Assembly: GCA_964355945.1 (NCBI GenBank)
Contig: CAYHGE010000012.1
Coordinates: 1-57,395, forward strand
Direction of reading: 5' to 3'
Origin: CAIVAT01 sp964355945
GTDB taxonomy: Bacteria > Bacteroidota > Bacteroidia > Bacteroidales > FEN-979
Length of the DNA stretch: 57,395 bases
The position numbers were made by a program, and so were the translations under genes. A model generated the notes under the pieces. It saw only the letters and a program-made list of their open reading frames with translations, did not search any database and had not been told where the DNA came from. Below are positions 50,386-57,294 of this stretch, piece by piece. The first letter of the stretch is position 1. Each line of letters starts with the position of its first letter.

Positions 50386-51412
50386 TCCGCACTTTATCAA
50401 GCCTGTTAAGGCCTTCAATTGCTTTATCATAGTTCATTTTAATTTTCAGTGAACGCTGATAATCATCGGAGGCGCTTTTATAGTCACCTTGCAGTTCGTA
50501 GGCAAACCCCCTGTTGTAATAAGCTTCAAAATAGTTGGGGTCTTTTTCCAGGGATTCGGTAAAGAGCTGTACAGCTTTTTTAAAGTCCTTCATATAAACG
50601 AGATAGATGTAACCCTGGTTATAGGAAGCATCCCGAAAAGCGGTATCAGCCTTTGCAAGTACCTGGTAGGTTGCAATGGCATAATCATACTTGCCGTTAT
50701 CCTGGTAATAGACGCCAAGCATATACAAAGCCTCCTTGCTATATGGACGAAGTTTCAGCGCATTTTTCAGATAAAGTTCTGCCAGAGGATCACTTTTAAC
50801 CGCATACAGCTCACCCAGTTGCAAATATGCTTCGTAATACTCCTGGTTTTTATCTACCGCCTGTTTCAGATCATCAACCGCCCTGACAGTATCTCCCTGT
50901 TCAAGCAATGCAATGGAACGGGTGTAGTAGGCAGAGGCATTTGCATTATCAATAATCAGCAGTTGCTTTACAGTGATGTAGCAGTTTTTATAATCCTTGA
51001 TGATCAGATAGAGTTTCGCCAGTTTTGAAAGCGCCTCGGTATCATTGGGATTTTTACTGATGGCCTTGACAAGTGCATCTCTGCTTTCTTCGGGTTTCCC
51101 CATCAGGAGATAAATATCGGCAAGGATCACATAGGATTTTGATTTACTCCCATCCAGTGTCATAGCCCTGTGTACATCTTTGAGGGCATTGTCGAATTGA
51201 TGATCAAGCAGATAAAATTTAGCACGCAGGTTGTAAAGATCCGGATTTGAAGCATCATCCTTGATTTTTTGGTTCAGGACCTCCAGTTTCAAACGTGTTG
51301 TATCGTCGCCCTGCTTTTGCCTGTCGGAAGAATCTCCTGCATTATTGCAGGCAGAAAATCCCAGCAGGCAAAGTAAAAGGCACCAGATAATTGGTTTCAT
51401 TCGTTTATGCAT
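50375..51412 (-). CDS. TPR-repeat lipoprotein
   Basis: 345 residues (341 if the ATG at 51400 is used). The lipobox is LLGFSAC, followed by an acidic linker and about eight tetratricopeptide repeats filling the rest of the protein (for example NYFEAYYNRGFAYELQGDYKSASDDYQRSL). Probably a scaffold anchored in a membrane facing the periplasm; partners unknown. Its start overlaps the recA stop by 8 bp, or lies 4 bp beyond it with the second ATG, so it is the last gene of the bcp-recA transcript, an unexpected companion for recA. Confidence 0.85.
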   Translation of the reverse strand: MHKRMKPIIWCLLLCLLGFSACNNAGDSSDRQKQGDDTTRLKLEVLNQKIKDDASNPDLYNLRAKFYLLDHQFDNALKDVHRAMTLDGSKSKSYVILADIYLLMGKPEESRDALVKAISKNPNDTEALSKLAKLYLIIKDYKNCYITVKQLLIIDNANASAYYTRSIALLEQGDTVRAVDDLKQAVDKNQEYYEAYLQLGELYAVKSDPLAELYLKNALKLRPYSKEALYMLGVYYQDNGKYDYAIATYQVLAKADTAFRDASYNQGYIYLVYMKDFKKAVQLFTESLEKDPNYFEAYYNRGFAYELQGDYKSASDDYQRSLKIKMNYDKAIEGLNRLDKVRTKK

Positions 51413-52409
51413 GACTCTTTAGTGCTTCTCTGATTTTTCCATCCAGTTCATCGGCAAGTTCAGGATTATCCTGCAGAATCTTCTTTACAGCATCCCTTCC
51501 CTGCCCCAGTTTGGTATCTCCATAACTGAACCAGGAACCACTCTTTTTGATTACGTTCAGTTCTGTTGCCAGGTCGATGATTTCAAAAGTTCTGGAAATT
51601 CCCTCCCCGAAGATGATGTCGAATTCGGCCTTTCTGAATGGCGGGGCAACCTTGTTTTTTACAACTTTCACCTTCACATGATTCCCAACCACTTCATCTC
51701 CCTCTTTCAGTTGCGTTTGCCTGCGAATGTCTAACCGGACAGATGCATAAAACTTGAGTGCATTACCGCCAGTTGTCGTTTCCGGGTTGCCAAACATAAC
51801 GCCGATTTTTTCCCGTAACTGGTTGATAAAGATGCAGCAGGTTGCTGTTTTGCTGATGGTGGCTGTCAATTTCCGGAGTGCCTGCGACATGAGACGCGCC
51901 TGCAAACCCATTTTTGAATCCCCCATCTCCCCTTCGATCTCACTTTTCGGGGTCAAGGCAGCAACCGAGTCGATCACAATGATATCGATTGCCCCGGAAC
52001 GGATAAGGTTCTCGGTAATTTCCAGGGCCTGTTCACCGTTATCGGGCTGGGAAACCAGCAGGTTTTCAACGTCAACCCCCAGTTTTTGTGCATAAAAACG
52101 ATCGAATGCATGCTCTGCATCGATGAAGGCAGCAATTCCACCGGCCTTCTGGGCCTCGGCAATTGCATGCAATGCCAGGGTGGTCTTCCCGGATGATTCA
52201 GGTCCGTAGATTTCAATGACACGGCCTTTTGGCAGCCCGCCAATGCCAAGGGCTGCATCCAGACCAATAGATCCGGTCGAGATGAACTCAATCGCCTCAA
52301 TGGCATTATCTCCCAGCCGCATGATGGTGCCTTTACCATACGTCTTTTCAAGCTTGTCAAGCGTAAGTTGCAACGCTTTTACTTTTTCTTTGTTTACTTC
52401 GTTTGCCAT
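51405..52409 (-). CDS. recA: Recombinase RecA
   Basis: 334 residues from the ATG at 52409; a longer frame to 52457 runs through the leader palindrome and is not used. Walker A is GPESSGKTT, followed by the RecA signature ALKFYASVRLDIR, loop L2 INQLREKIGVMFGNPETTTGG and a C-terminal domain shorter than in E. coli, lacking its acidic tail. Strand exchange and, with the S24 repressor at 41681-42484, possibly coprotease activity in damage signalling. It is preceded by a strong AGGAGG ribosome-binding site, uncommon in this phylum, and a perfect palindrome. Confidence 0.97.
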   Translation of the reverse strand: MANEVNKEKVKALQLTLDKLEKTYGKGTIMRLGDNAIEAIEFISTGSIGLDAALGIGGLPKGRVIEIYGPESSGKTTLALHAIAEAQKAGGIAAFIDAEHAFDRFYAQKLGVDVENLLVSQPDNGEQALEITENLIRSGAIDIIVIDSVAALTPKSEIEGEMGDSKMGLQARLMSQALRKLTATISKTATCCIFINQLREKIGVMFGNPETTTGGNALKFYASVRLDIRRQTQLKEGDEVVGNHVKVKVVKNKVAPPFRKAEFDIIFGEGISRTFEIIDLATELNVIKKSGSWFSYGDTKLGQGRDAVKKILQDNPELADELDGKIREALKSHA

Positions 52410-52417
52410 TTTTAGTT

Positions 52418-52423
52418 CCTCCT
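52418..52423 (-). promoter_or_regulatory. Strong Shine-Dalgarno sequence of recA
   Basis: AGGAGG on the minus strand, 8 nt before the recA ATG. Most genes in this window lack such a site, as is usual in Bacteroidota, so recA stands out. Confidence 0.75.
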
Positions 52424-52431
52424 TTTTGTGG

Positions 52432-52451
52432 AGACGCGCCATGGCGCGTCT
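52432..52451. repeat. Perfect 20-bp palindrome in the recA leader
   Basis: AGACGCGCCATGGCGCGTCT equals its own reverse complement. It lies between the bcp stop (52462) and the recA Shine-Dalgarno (52418) and would form a GC-rich hairpin in the transcript. Similar GCGCC-ATGG-CGC palindromes are dispersed in several bacterial genomes. Confidence 0.9.
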
Positions 52452-52461
52452 GTACATGCTG

Positions 52462-52926
52462 TTAATACCCCGTTGATTTCAGGATCTGGGCTGTATGGTT
52501 TTTCGTATCAACTTTTGTAAAGATCTGAGCGATCTTCCCGACTTCATCAATGATAAAGGTCATCCGGTTAATCCCTTCGTACTCCTTCCCGTAAAGCTTC
52601 TTTTTTCCCCACACACCATAATCCATGATGATTTTTCTTGCTTTATCGGGAATAAGGGCAAAAGGTAATACGTATTTTTCAGAAAAATTTTTATGCGACT
52701 TTTCATCGTCAGCACTGACGCCTATAATTTTAAAACCTTTATCGATGAGAATCTGATAGTTATCCCGTAAATTACATGCTTCCGCCGTACAGCCGGGTGT
52801 GTTGTCTTTGGGATAAAAATACAAGATCACTTTACTGCCCCTGAATGATTCAAGTGAAACCGGGTTGCCATGCTGGTCAACAGCATTTATCTCCGGCGCA
52901 AAATCACCGATGTTTAATTGTGCCAT
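52462..52926 (-). CDS. bcp: Thioredoxin-dependent peroxiredoxin (Bcp/PrxQ)
   Basis: 154 residues with the PrxQ-type active site NTPGCTAEACNLRD: peroxidatic Cys46 and resolving Cys51 five residues later. YFYPKDNTPGCT and INRMTFIIDEVG are family signatures. It reduces hydroperoxides using thioredoxin, such as the product of trxA at 12844-13206. It has its own promoter (52971-52978) and is followed by recA after 52 bp, so oxidative-stress and recombination genes share a transcript. Confidence 0.94.
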   Translation of the reverse strand: MAQLNIGDFAPEINAVDQHGNPVSLESFRGSKVILYFYPKDNTPGCTAEACNLRDNYQILIDKGFKIIGVSADDEKSHKNFSEKYVLPFALIPDKARKIIMDYGVWGKKKLYGKEYEGINRMTFIIDEVGKIAQIFTKVDTKNHTAQILKSTGY

Positions 52927-52970
52927 AATCAGATCGATAAAGGTGGATTACCTGGTAAAATATCAAGGGT

Positions 52971-52978
52971 CAAAATTA
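52971..52978 (-). promoter_or_regulatory. Putative -7 element for bcp-recA
   Basis: Minus-strand TAATTTTG fits TAnnTTTG; leader about 40 nt before bcp. Confidence 0.5.
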
Positions 52979-53029
52979 GAGATAATGAGGAGAAAACCGT
53001 GGGAAATGAATATTGAGTTATCAACAACT

Positions 53030-53674
53030 TCATGTTGCCTTTTCCGTCAGAAAATACCTGCAAAGATCCTTCAACCCGCATGATTCACATTTTGGCTTGC
53101 GGGCAACACATACATAACGCCCGTGCAGGATCAGCCAGTGGTGCGCAATGGCCCTCAAATTTTCGGGAATATATTTTACCAGCTGCTGCTCGGTTTGTAA
53201 CGGGTTCTTCGCATTTGTCGTTAACCCGATCCGCGCAGAAACACGAAAAACATGGGTATCAACTGCGATGACAGGCTTGTTGTATATGACGGAGGCAAGC
53301 ACATTGGCTGTTTTCCGGCCAATTCCGGGTATGGTCTCCAGCTCAGTCACATCCGATGGCAATATTCCTCCAAATTTTTCAACCAGGACCGTTGCCATTG
53401 CGATCAGGTTTTTTGTCTTGTTATTGGGATAGGAACAACTTCTGATCAATTCAAAAACCTTTGCCGGGTCAGCAGTGGCTAAACTGTTTACATCGGGAAA
53501 AACCTTGTAAAAAGGAGGCGTGATCATGTTGACGCGCTTATCCGTGCATTGGGCGGAAAGAATTACGGCAACAACAAGCTGGTATGGCTCTGTATAAACC
53601 AGTTCTGTTTCAGCCACCGGCTGGTGCTTCTGGAAATATTCCAGGACAAGCCTGAAACGTTCATCGGTGCGCAT
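53030..53674 (-). CDS. nth: Endonuclease III
   Basis: 214 residues from the ATG at 53674 (MRTDERFRLVLEYFQ). A longer frame reaches 53917 but would overlap the divergent flavoprotein gene and lacks family similarity. The helix-hairpin-helix is LETIPGIGRKTANVLASV with catalytic Lys121; the catalytic Asp139 is in AVDTHVFRVS; the 4Fe-4S ligands are Cys189, Cys196, Cys199 and Cys205 (C-x6-C-x2-C-x5-C). It removes oxidised pyrimidines in base excision repair. It is the first of four minus-strand genes, followed after about 100 bp by bcp, which has a promoter of its own. Confidence 0.95.
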   Translation of the reverse strand: MRTDERFRLVLEYFQKHQPVAETELVYTEPYQLVVAVILSAQCTDKRVNMITPPFYKVFPDVNSLATADPAKVFELIRSCSYPNNKTKNLIAMATVLVEKFGGILPSDVTELETIPGIGRKTANVLASVIYNKPVIAVDTHVFRVSARIGLTTNAKNPLQTEQQLVKYIPENLRAIAHHWLILHGRYVCVARKPKCESCGLKDLCRYFLTEKAT

Positions 53675-53720
53675 GTTAAAGAGTTTGGGCAAAATTGCAA
53701 AAAATCCGGGATTATTCAAG

Positions 53721-53728
53721 TAAGTTTG
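53721..53728 (+). promoter_or_regulatory. Putative -7 element for the flavoprotein gene
   Basis: TAAGTTTG fits TAnnTTTG, 19 bp before the ATG at 53748, with a TTG at 53695-53697 about 23 bp upstream. Confidence 0.55.
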
Positions 53729-53747
53729 CACGCGTTGAAAACATTCC

Positions 53748-54980
53748 ATGGCTAATTTTGAATTCGATTTATTGATCGTCGGGGCAGGACCTGCCGGATG
53801 TACCCTCGCCCTGAACCTGGCCGGGAAAGGAATTCGCATCGGGATCATTGAAAAAGATCCGTCACCACGGCATAAGATATGCGGTGATGCACTCAGCGGT
53901 AAAGTGCTGAATGTCATGAAACGGATTCCGGGTAATGTTTACGAAGACTTCCTTCAGCAGGTGGAAAAGATCCCTTCACGGGGCATCCGGTTTGTTGCCC
54001 CGAATCACAACGAGATCGATGTGCCGTTTTTGTTGTACCCTGACGCTGACTCCCCGCCTCCGGGATATGTTTGCAAACGAAATGATTTTGACAGGTTTCT
54101 TTTTGAGAAGCTCATGAATTATCAAAACATCCATGTTTTTGAAGGTGAACGGGTTGAACGAGTTTTTTATCAAGCTGAACATATTGTTGCAGTAACACAG
54201 CGCCATGAATTTCGCGGGAAAGTGATTGCCGGGGCGGACGGGGTAAATTCGACAGTACGAAAATTTCTACAGCCGGGCAGGGAACCTAAAGAACATTTCT
54301 GTGTCGGGATTCGCGGCTATTTTGAAAATGTGGCCGGCCTCCATCCCGAAAATTATATTGAACTAGCGTTCTTAAAGAGTTTGCTCCCCGGATATTTCTG
54401 GATCTTCCCATCAACCGGAGGACTTGTCAACGCAGGCTTTGGAATGATGCAAAACAGGGTGAGCAAGGAAAAGATCAACCTGACACAGAAGCTGAACGAA
54501 CTGATCACCACCGATCCGTTCCTGGCACCCCGCTTCAAGCATGCGCGGCTTGCCGGGAAGCCTGAAGCTCACCGGTTGCCGCTGGCAACGCATCATTTAA
54601 ACAGGTCGGGAGAAAGGTTTATTTTACTGGGCGATGCCGCATTCCTGGTTGACCCGTTCAGTGGTGAAGGCATTGGCAATGCGATGGCAAGTGGTGAGAT
54701 CGCAGCTTCGATACTGGAACAAAATTTCAGCAACAACGATTTTTCTGCTGAAGCATTATTAACCTATGATGCACGCATCAATAAAAGGTTTAAACAGGAA
54801 TTCAAAATAATGGCTGTGATGCAACGTCTTGCAGGTTCGGCAAAACTGTTTAACATGGTGGTGAATAAGGCACGCAAGAATAATGATGTCAGGGAGTTGC
54901 TTTCATCGATGTTCACCAGCCAGGATGTCATGAAAAAACTAACCAGGCCGGATTTTTACCTGAAATTGATGTTTAAATGA
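53748..54980 (+). CDS. Geranylgeranyl reductase-family FAD-dependent oxidoreductase
   Basis: 410 residues. FAD-binding sites: N-terminal GAGPAGCTLALNLAGKG with the acidic residue of IIEKD, KICGDALSGKVL, GADGVNSTVRKFL and the C-terminal LLGDAAFLVDPFSGEGIGNAMASG. This is the layout of the geranylgeranyl reductase family, flavoenzymes that saturate isoprenoid chains or related substrates. In a bacterium of this kind the substrate could be a quinone side chain or another polyprenyl; the sequence does not decide. It is monocistronic, divergent from nth, and followed by a repeat-rich region. Confidence 0.88.
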   Translation: MANFEFDLLIVGAGPAGCTLALNLAGKGIRIGIIEKDPSPRHKICGDALSGKVLNVMKRIPGNVYEDFLQQVEKIPSRGIRFVAPNHNEIDVPFLLYPDADSPPPGYVCKRNDFDRFLFEKLMNYQNIHVFEGERVERVFYQAEHIVAVTQRHEFRGKVIAGADGVNSTVRKFLQPGREPKEHFCVGIRGYFENVAGLHPENYIELAFLKSLLPGYFWIFPSTGGLVNAGFGMMQNRVSKEKINLTQKLNELITTDPFLAPRFKHARLAGKPEAHRLPLATHHLNRSGERFILLGDAAFLVDPFSGEGIGNAMASGEIAASILEQNFSNNDFSAEALLTYDARINKRFKQEFKIMAVMQRLAGSAKLFNMVVNKARKNNDVRELLSSMFTSQDVMKKLTRPDFYLKLMFK

Positions 54981-55056
54981 GTTGTGATGTGAATTAAGAA
55001 TGGGTTTAAAACCTGCTTTTGTTGTTGGACGGTTATCTTTCTTAATTTCAGGATCT

Positions 55057-55126
55057 TATAATTTGTCATCCATCTTGCTTTAAATTTTTGGCTAAAGCCA
55101 ATAATTTGCATGCAATCCTTCTAACC
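55057..55126. repeat. REP-like repeat, copy 1
   Basis: 70-bp unit starting TATAATTTGTCAT and containing the palindrome TTGGCT-AA-AGCCAA (55088-55101). A near-identical copy stands at 55174-55244. Directly after copy 1 is a second palindrome CCACTAGCT-AA-AGCTAGTGG (55125-55144) that copy 2 lacks. Confidence 0.9.
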
Positions 55127-55173
55127 ACTAGCTAAAGCTAGTGGCAATTTATGAGGTGATAATGCCAGGTATG

Positions 55174-55244
55174 TATAATTTGTCATGCATGTTTGCTTTA
55201 AATTTTTGGCTAAAGCCAATAATTTGCATGCAATCCTTCTAACC
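55174..55244. repeat. REP-like repeat, copy 2
   Basis: 71-bp direct duplicate of 55057-55126, differing in four or five positions and by one indel, with the same TTGGCTAAAGCCAA palindrome. The flank TGGCAATTGATTAGGTGA matches the flank of copy 1 after its extra hairpin, so the duplication was about 100 bp long. Confidence 0.9.
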
Positions 55245-55304
55245 TGGTGGCAATTGATTAGGTGACCGTATTTGACTCCAGCTTATTTGCCTCCAATTGA
55301 ATTG

Positions 55305-55324
55305 CCTCCAGCTTTAGCTGGAGG
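55305..55324. repeat. REP-like palindrome
   Basis: CCTCCAGCT-TT-AGCTGGAGG, perfect 9-bp arms. With TTGGCT-TT-AGCCAA at 55346-55359 it makes four kinds of palindrome in this region sharing the core GCTAAAGC or its complement. Confidence 0.88.
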
Positions 55325-55345
55325 ATTCCTGTGGTCAATGCCAGG

Positions 55346-55359
55346 TTGGCTTTAGCCAA
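55346..55359. repeat. REP-like palindrome
   Basis: TTGGCT-TT-AGCCAA, the inverse orientation of the palindromes in copies 1 and 2, so the array carries both orientations as in BIME-type REP clusters. Confidence 0.85.
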
Positions 55360-55500
55360 ATTTTTAAAACCACATTTGATGATAAAATGCTCATGCTCAT
55401 CCAGAAAAGCTTGACGATTGTGGTGATAATCCCGATTTAAAATATAGTTTCTGACTTTGTCATGAGCAGAGGTGCCCGCCGAAACAACAAAATATTCTAA

Positions 55501-56643
55501 TTAATCAGGCTTTATCCTGAGAATGGCCACGGAACCTTTTTTAACAATCTCCCCATATTGCCCGGTCAGCTTCAGGATGTAGAAATAGGTGCCGTCGGAG
55601 AGTTTCCCTCCATCCCAATCCTCACTTTTATAATCTACCTCGTTGAATACTTTTTTCCCCCAGCGGTCATACACATAAAGTTCATTACCAAGGTATGCAA
55701 CGCGAAAGTCTTTCTTATCGTCATCCATCAGCAGGATAGCAAACTTCTCATTCACATAATCACCGTTCGGGGTAAAGACATTGGGAATGTCAAGTTCGGC
55801 TTTTTTAATCATGATTAACTTGGTAATGGTGGTATCACACCCGTTTAAATCTGTGAATTTGAGTTGAATGCTGATCACGCGATCGGGTTTAATCGTGTCG
55901 CTGTACGTGTGAGATACAGGGTTCATATTTGCAATTTTCACGGAGTCACCGAAATTCCAGGTCCAGTTTGTAATGTGTTTTCGCACTGAATCGTGAAAGG
56001 ATACTGTAATTGTCGGATTTGTAAGATAAATAACGGTGTCCGGCTTGATTTCAAAGGTCACCTTGGGTGATTTCAAATAATCAACCAGGTAGGCGCTGTC
56101 AATGGAACATCCAAGTGAATCTGTTGCAGTAAATTTATAGGGAAGATTTCTTGGACACAGTCCGAACACAATGGTATCCTGCGAAAATCCTGCATGCCAT
56201 TCATAGATATACCCAAGTTCATTATTAAACGGTGTCCCGCCGGAAACAAGGGCCTTAAATTGTCCCTTACATTCGGTGATACAGCCCAGTGGATTGTAAC
56301 GGTACAAAGTATCAATGTACATCCTGGGGCGCATGCTCAAAATGGCATCATTGCTGGTATAATTTGCTCCCCCATCAACCGTAACGATGCAACGGTATGT
56401 CCCGATGGAGTTTTCGGTAACCTGTTTGATGGAATAGATTGAATCGGTTGCCCCAATAATATCCTGGCCATTCAATTGCCAGCGATAGGTGAGCGTCGAA
56501 TTACCGGAACCTGTAATAACAGGGGTATAATTAACACTGTCGCGAAAACAAACCAGGGTATCGGCGGGTGTCACCAAAACGTTTACCTGGCTAAAGCCAT
56601 GCAGGTTCAGGGTTAAGAAAAACAGAATCAGGAGATGTTTCAT
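55501..56643 (-). CDS. Secreted Ig/PKD protein with type B (CHU_C) T9SS sorting domain
   Basis: 380 residues from the ATG at 56643; an in-frame TTG at 56655 is less likely. Signal peptide ending FSQ, an Ig-like domain (about 20-105, ending GTYRCIVTVDGG), a middle domain with cysteine pairs (GCITECKG, FGLCPRN), a PKD domain (ITNWTWNFGDSVKI) and the CHU_C domain (DIPNVFTPNGDYVNEKF, LYVYDRWGKKVFNE, DWDGGKLSDGTYFYIL). Type B T9SS cargo, probably surface-attached. Its stop lies one base from the transposase relic. A -7 element only 21 bp upstream suggests a very short leader. Confidence 0.87.
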   Translation of the reverse strand: MKHLLILFFLTLNLHGFSQVNVLVTPADTLVCFRDSVNYTPVITGSGNSTLTYRWQLNGQDIIGATDSIYSIKQVTENSIGTYRCIVTVDGGANYTSNDAILSMRPRMYIDTLYRYNPLGCITECKGQFKALVSGGTPFNNELGYIYEWHAGFSQDTIVFGLCPRNLPYKFTATDSLGCSIDSAYLVDYLKSPKVTFEIKPDTVIYLTNPTITVSFHDSVRKHITNWTWNFGDSVKIANMNPVSHTYSDTIKPDRVISIQLKFTDLNGCDTTITKLIMIKKAELDIPNVFTPNGDYVNEKFAILLMDDDKKDFRVAYLGNELYVYDRWGKKVFNEVDYKSEDWDGGKLSDGTYFYILKLTGQYGEIVKKGSVAILRIKPD

Positions 56644-56663
56644 CAGAAGTTTCAATACTGCCG

Positions 56664-56671
56664 CAAAAATA
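56664..56671 (-). promoter_or_regulatory. Putative -7 element for the T9SS cargo gene at 55501-56643
   Basis: Minus-strand TATTTTTG fits TAnnTTTG; leader about 13 nt, which supports the ATG at 56643 over the TTG at 56655. Confidence 0.5.
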
Positions 56672-56774
56672 AGAATTTCTTTGATTCAGGCGACGCAATA
56701 GATAACGCTCCATATACATCAATTAGTATAGGGCTGCTTTGCTATTTTATGTGTTGATATTAGACAGCCCATTA

Positions 56775-56797
56775 CCGCCAAGGCGCAAAGACGCAAA
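56775..56797. repeat. Left inverted repeat of the GxxExxY cassette
   Basis: Its reverse complement reads TTTGCGTCTTTGCGCCTTGG followed by CGG and matches 57261-57283 at 20 of 23 positions. Confidence 0.88.
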
Positions 56798-56877
56798 AAA
56801 AAAAATCAACATGTTGTATCACCTTTTCATATAAAAACTGATTAAGGGTTGAAAATCACTTAATCAAACTATGGAGT

Positions 56878-57264
56878 ATGGAAAAGCAAATAATCGAATA
56901 CTATGCAAGTCAGATTGTAGATGCGAGTTACAGAGTTCATAAAGAACTTGGCCCGGGACTGCTGGAATCTGTTTATCTGTTCTGTTTTATGGAAGAATTA
57001 AAAATCAGAGGTATTAAGGCGGCACATGAAGTTTTCCTGCCACTCAATTATAGGGGCAAAAGGCTAAACAAAGATTTTCGCATTGATATTCTTGTTGAAA
57101 ACGAGGTAATCATTGAAATTAAAGCAGTTGAGATTCTTTTACCAGTTCACGCAGCCCAACTTATTTCATATTTAAAACTGGCAGATAAAAAGGTGGGTTT
57201 TTTAATCAATTTTAATGTGTCTGTGTTTAAGGAAGGTATTCATCGTTACGTGAACCATTTTTAG
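56878..57264 (+). CDS. GxxExxY protein (PD-(D/E)XK nuclease-like, function unknown)
   Basis: 128 residues. The name-giving motif is GPGLLESVY (about 27-35), after VDASYRVHKELG. Nuclease-superfamily residues are the Asp in FRIDILVEN and the Glu and Lys in IIEIKAVE. No function has been established for this widespread family. The gene is bounded by inverted TTTGCGTC-type repeats at 56775-56797 and 57261-57283; the right repeat begins at the stop codon itself, so gene and repeats form one compact unit of about 510 bp. This suggests mobility as a cassette. A run of about eleven A after the left repeat precedes the gene. Confidence 0.85.
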   Translation: MEKQIIEYYASQIVDASYRVHKELGPGLLESVYLFCFMEELKIRGIKAAHEVFLPLNYRGKRLNKDFRIDILVENEVIIEIKAVEILLPVHAAQLISYLKLADKKVGFLINFNVSVFKEGIHRYVNHF

Positions 57265-57283
57265 CGTCTTTGCGTCTTTGCGG
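57261..57283. repeat. Right inverted repeat of the GxxExxY cassette
   Basis: Contains two octamer units (GCGTCTTT twice, then GCGG) and overlaps the gene's TAG stop. Inverted partner at 56775-56797. Confidence 0.88.
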
Positions 57284-57294
57284 TGAACTGAAGG

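Larger units (their letters stand above)
55258..55500 (-). pseudogene. C-terminal relic of a REP-associated/IS200-like Y1 transposase
   Basis: Minus-strand frame of 80 residues without a start codon. EYFVVSAGTSAHDKVRNYIL then NRDYHHNRQAFLDEHEHFI matches the C-terminal helix of Y1 transposases (pattern VRxYIxNxxxHHxxxxFxxEhxxF), including the catalytic tyrosine position in NYI. The HUH half is absent: upstream is the end of another gene. From about residue 48 the frame runs into REP palindromes (KNLAKAN, then QLKLEAIQLEANKLES). The gene is a fragment left beside the repeats it would have mobilised. Confidence 0.75.

Noticed and set aside
53675..53917. N-terminal extension of nth
   Set aside because: The extra residues lack family similarity and would overlap the divergent flavoprotein gene and its promoter.
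54999..55011. GGTTTAAAACC as terminator of the flavoprotein gene
   Set aside because: Five-pair stem without a clear T-run; not convincing.
56588..56599. TGGCTAAAGCCA inside the signal-peptide coding region of the T9SS gene, matching the REP core
   Set aside because: It encodes GFS of a normal signal-peptide end (HGFSQ); a chance match is the simpler reading.
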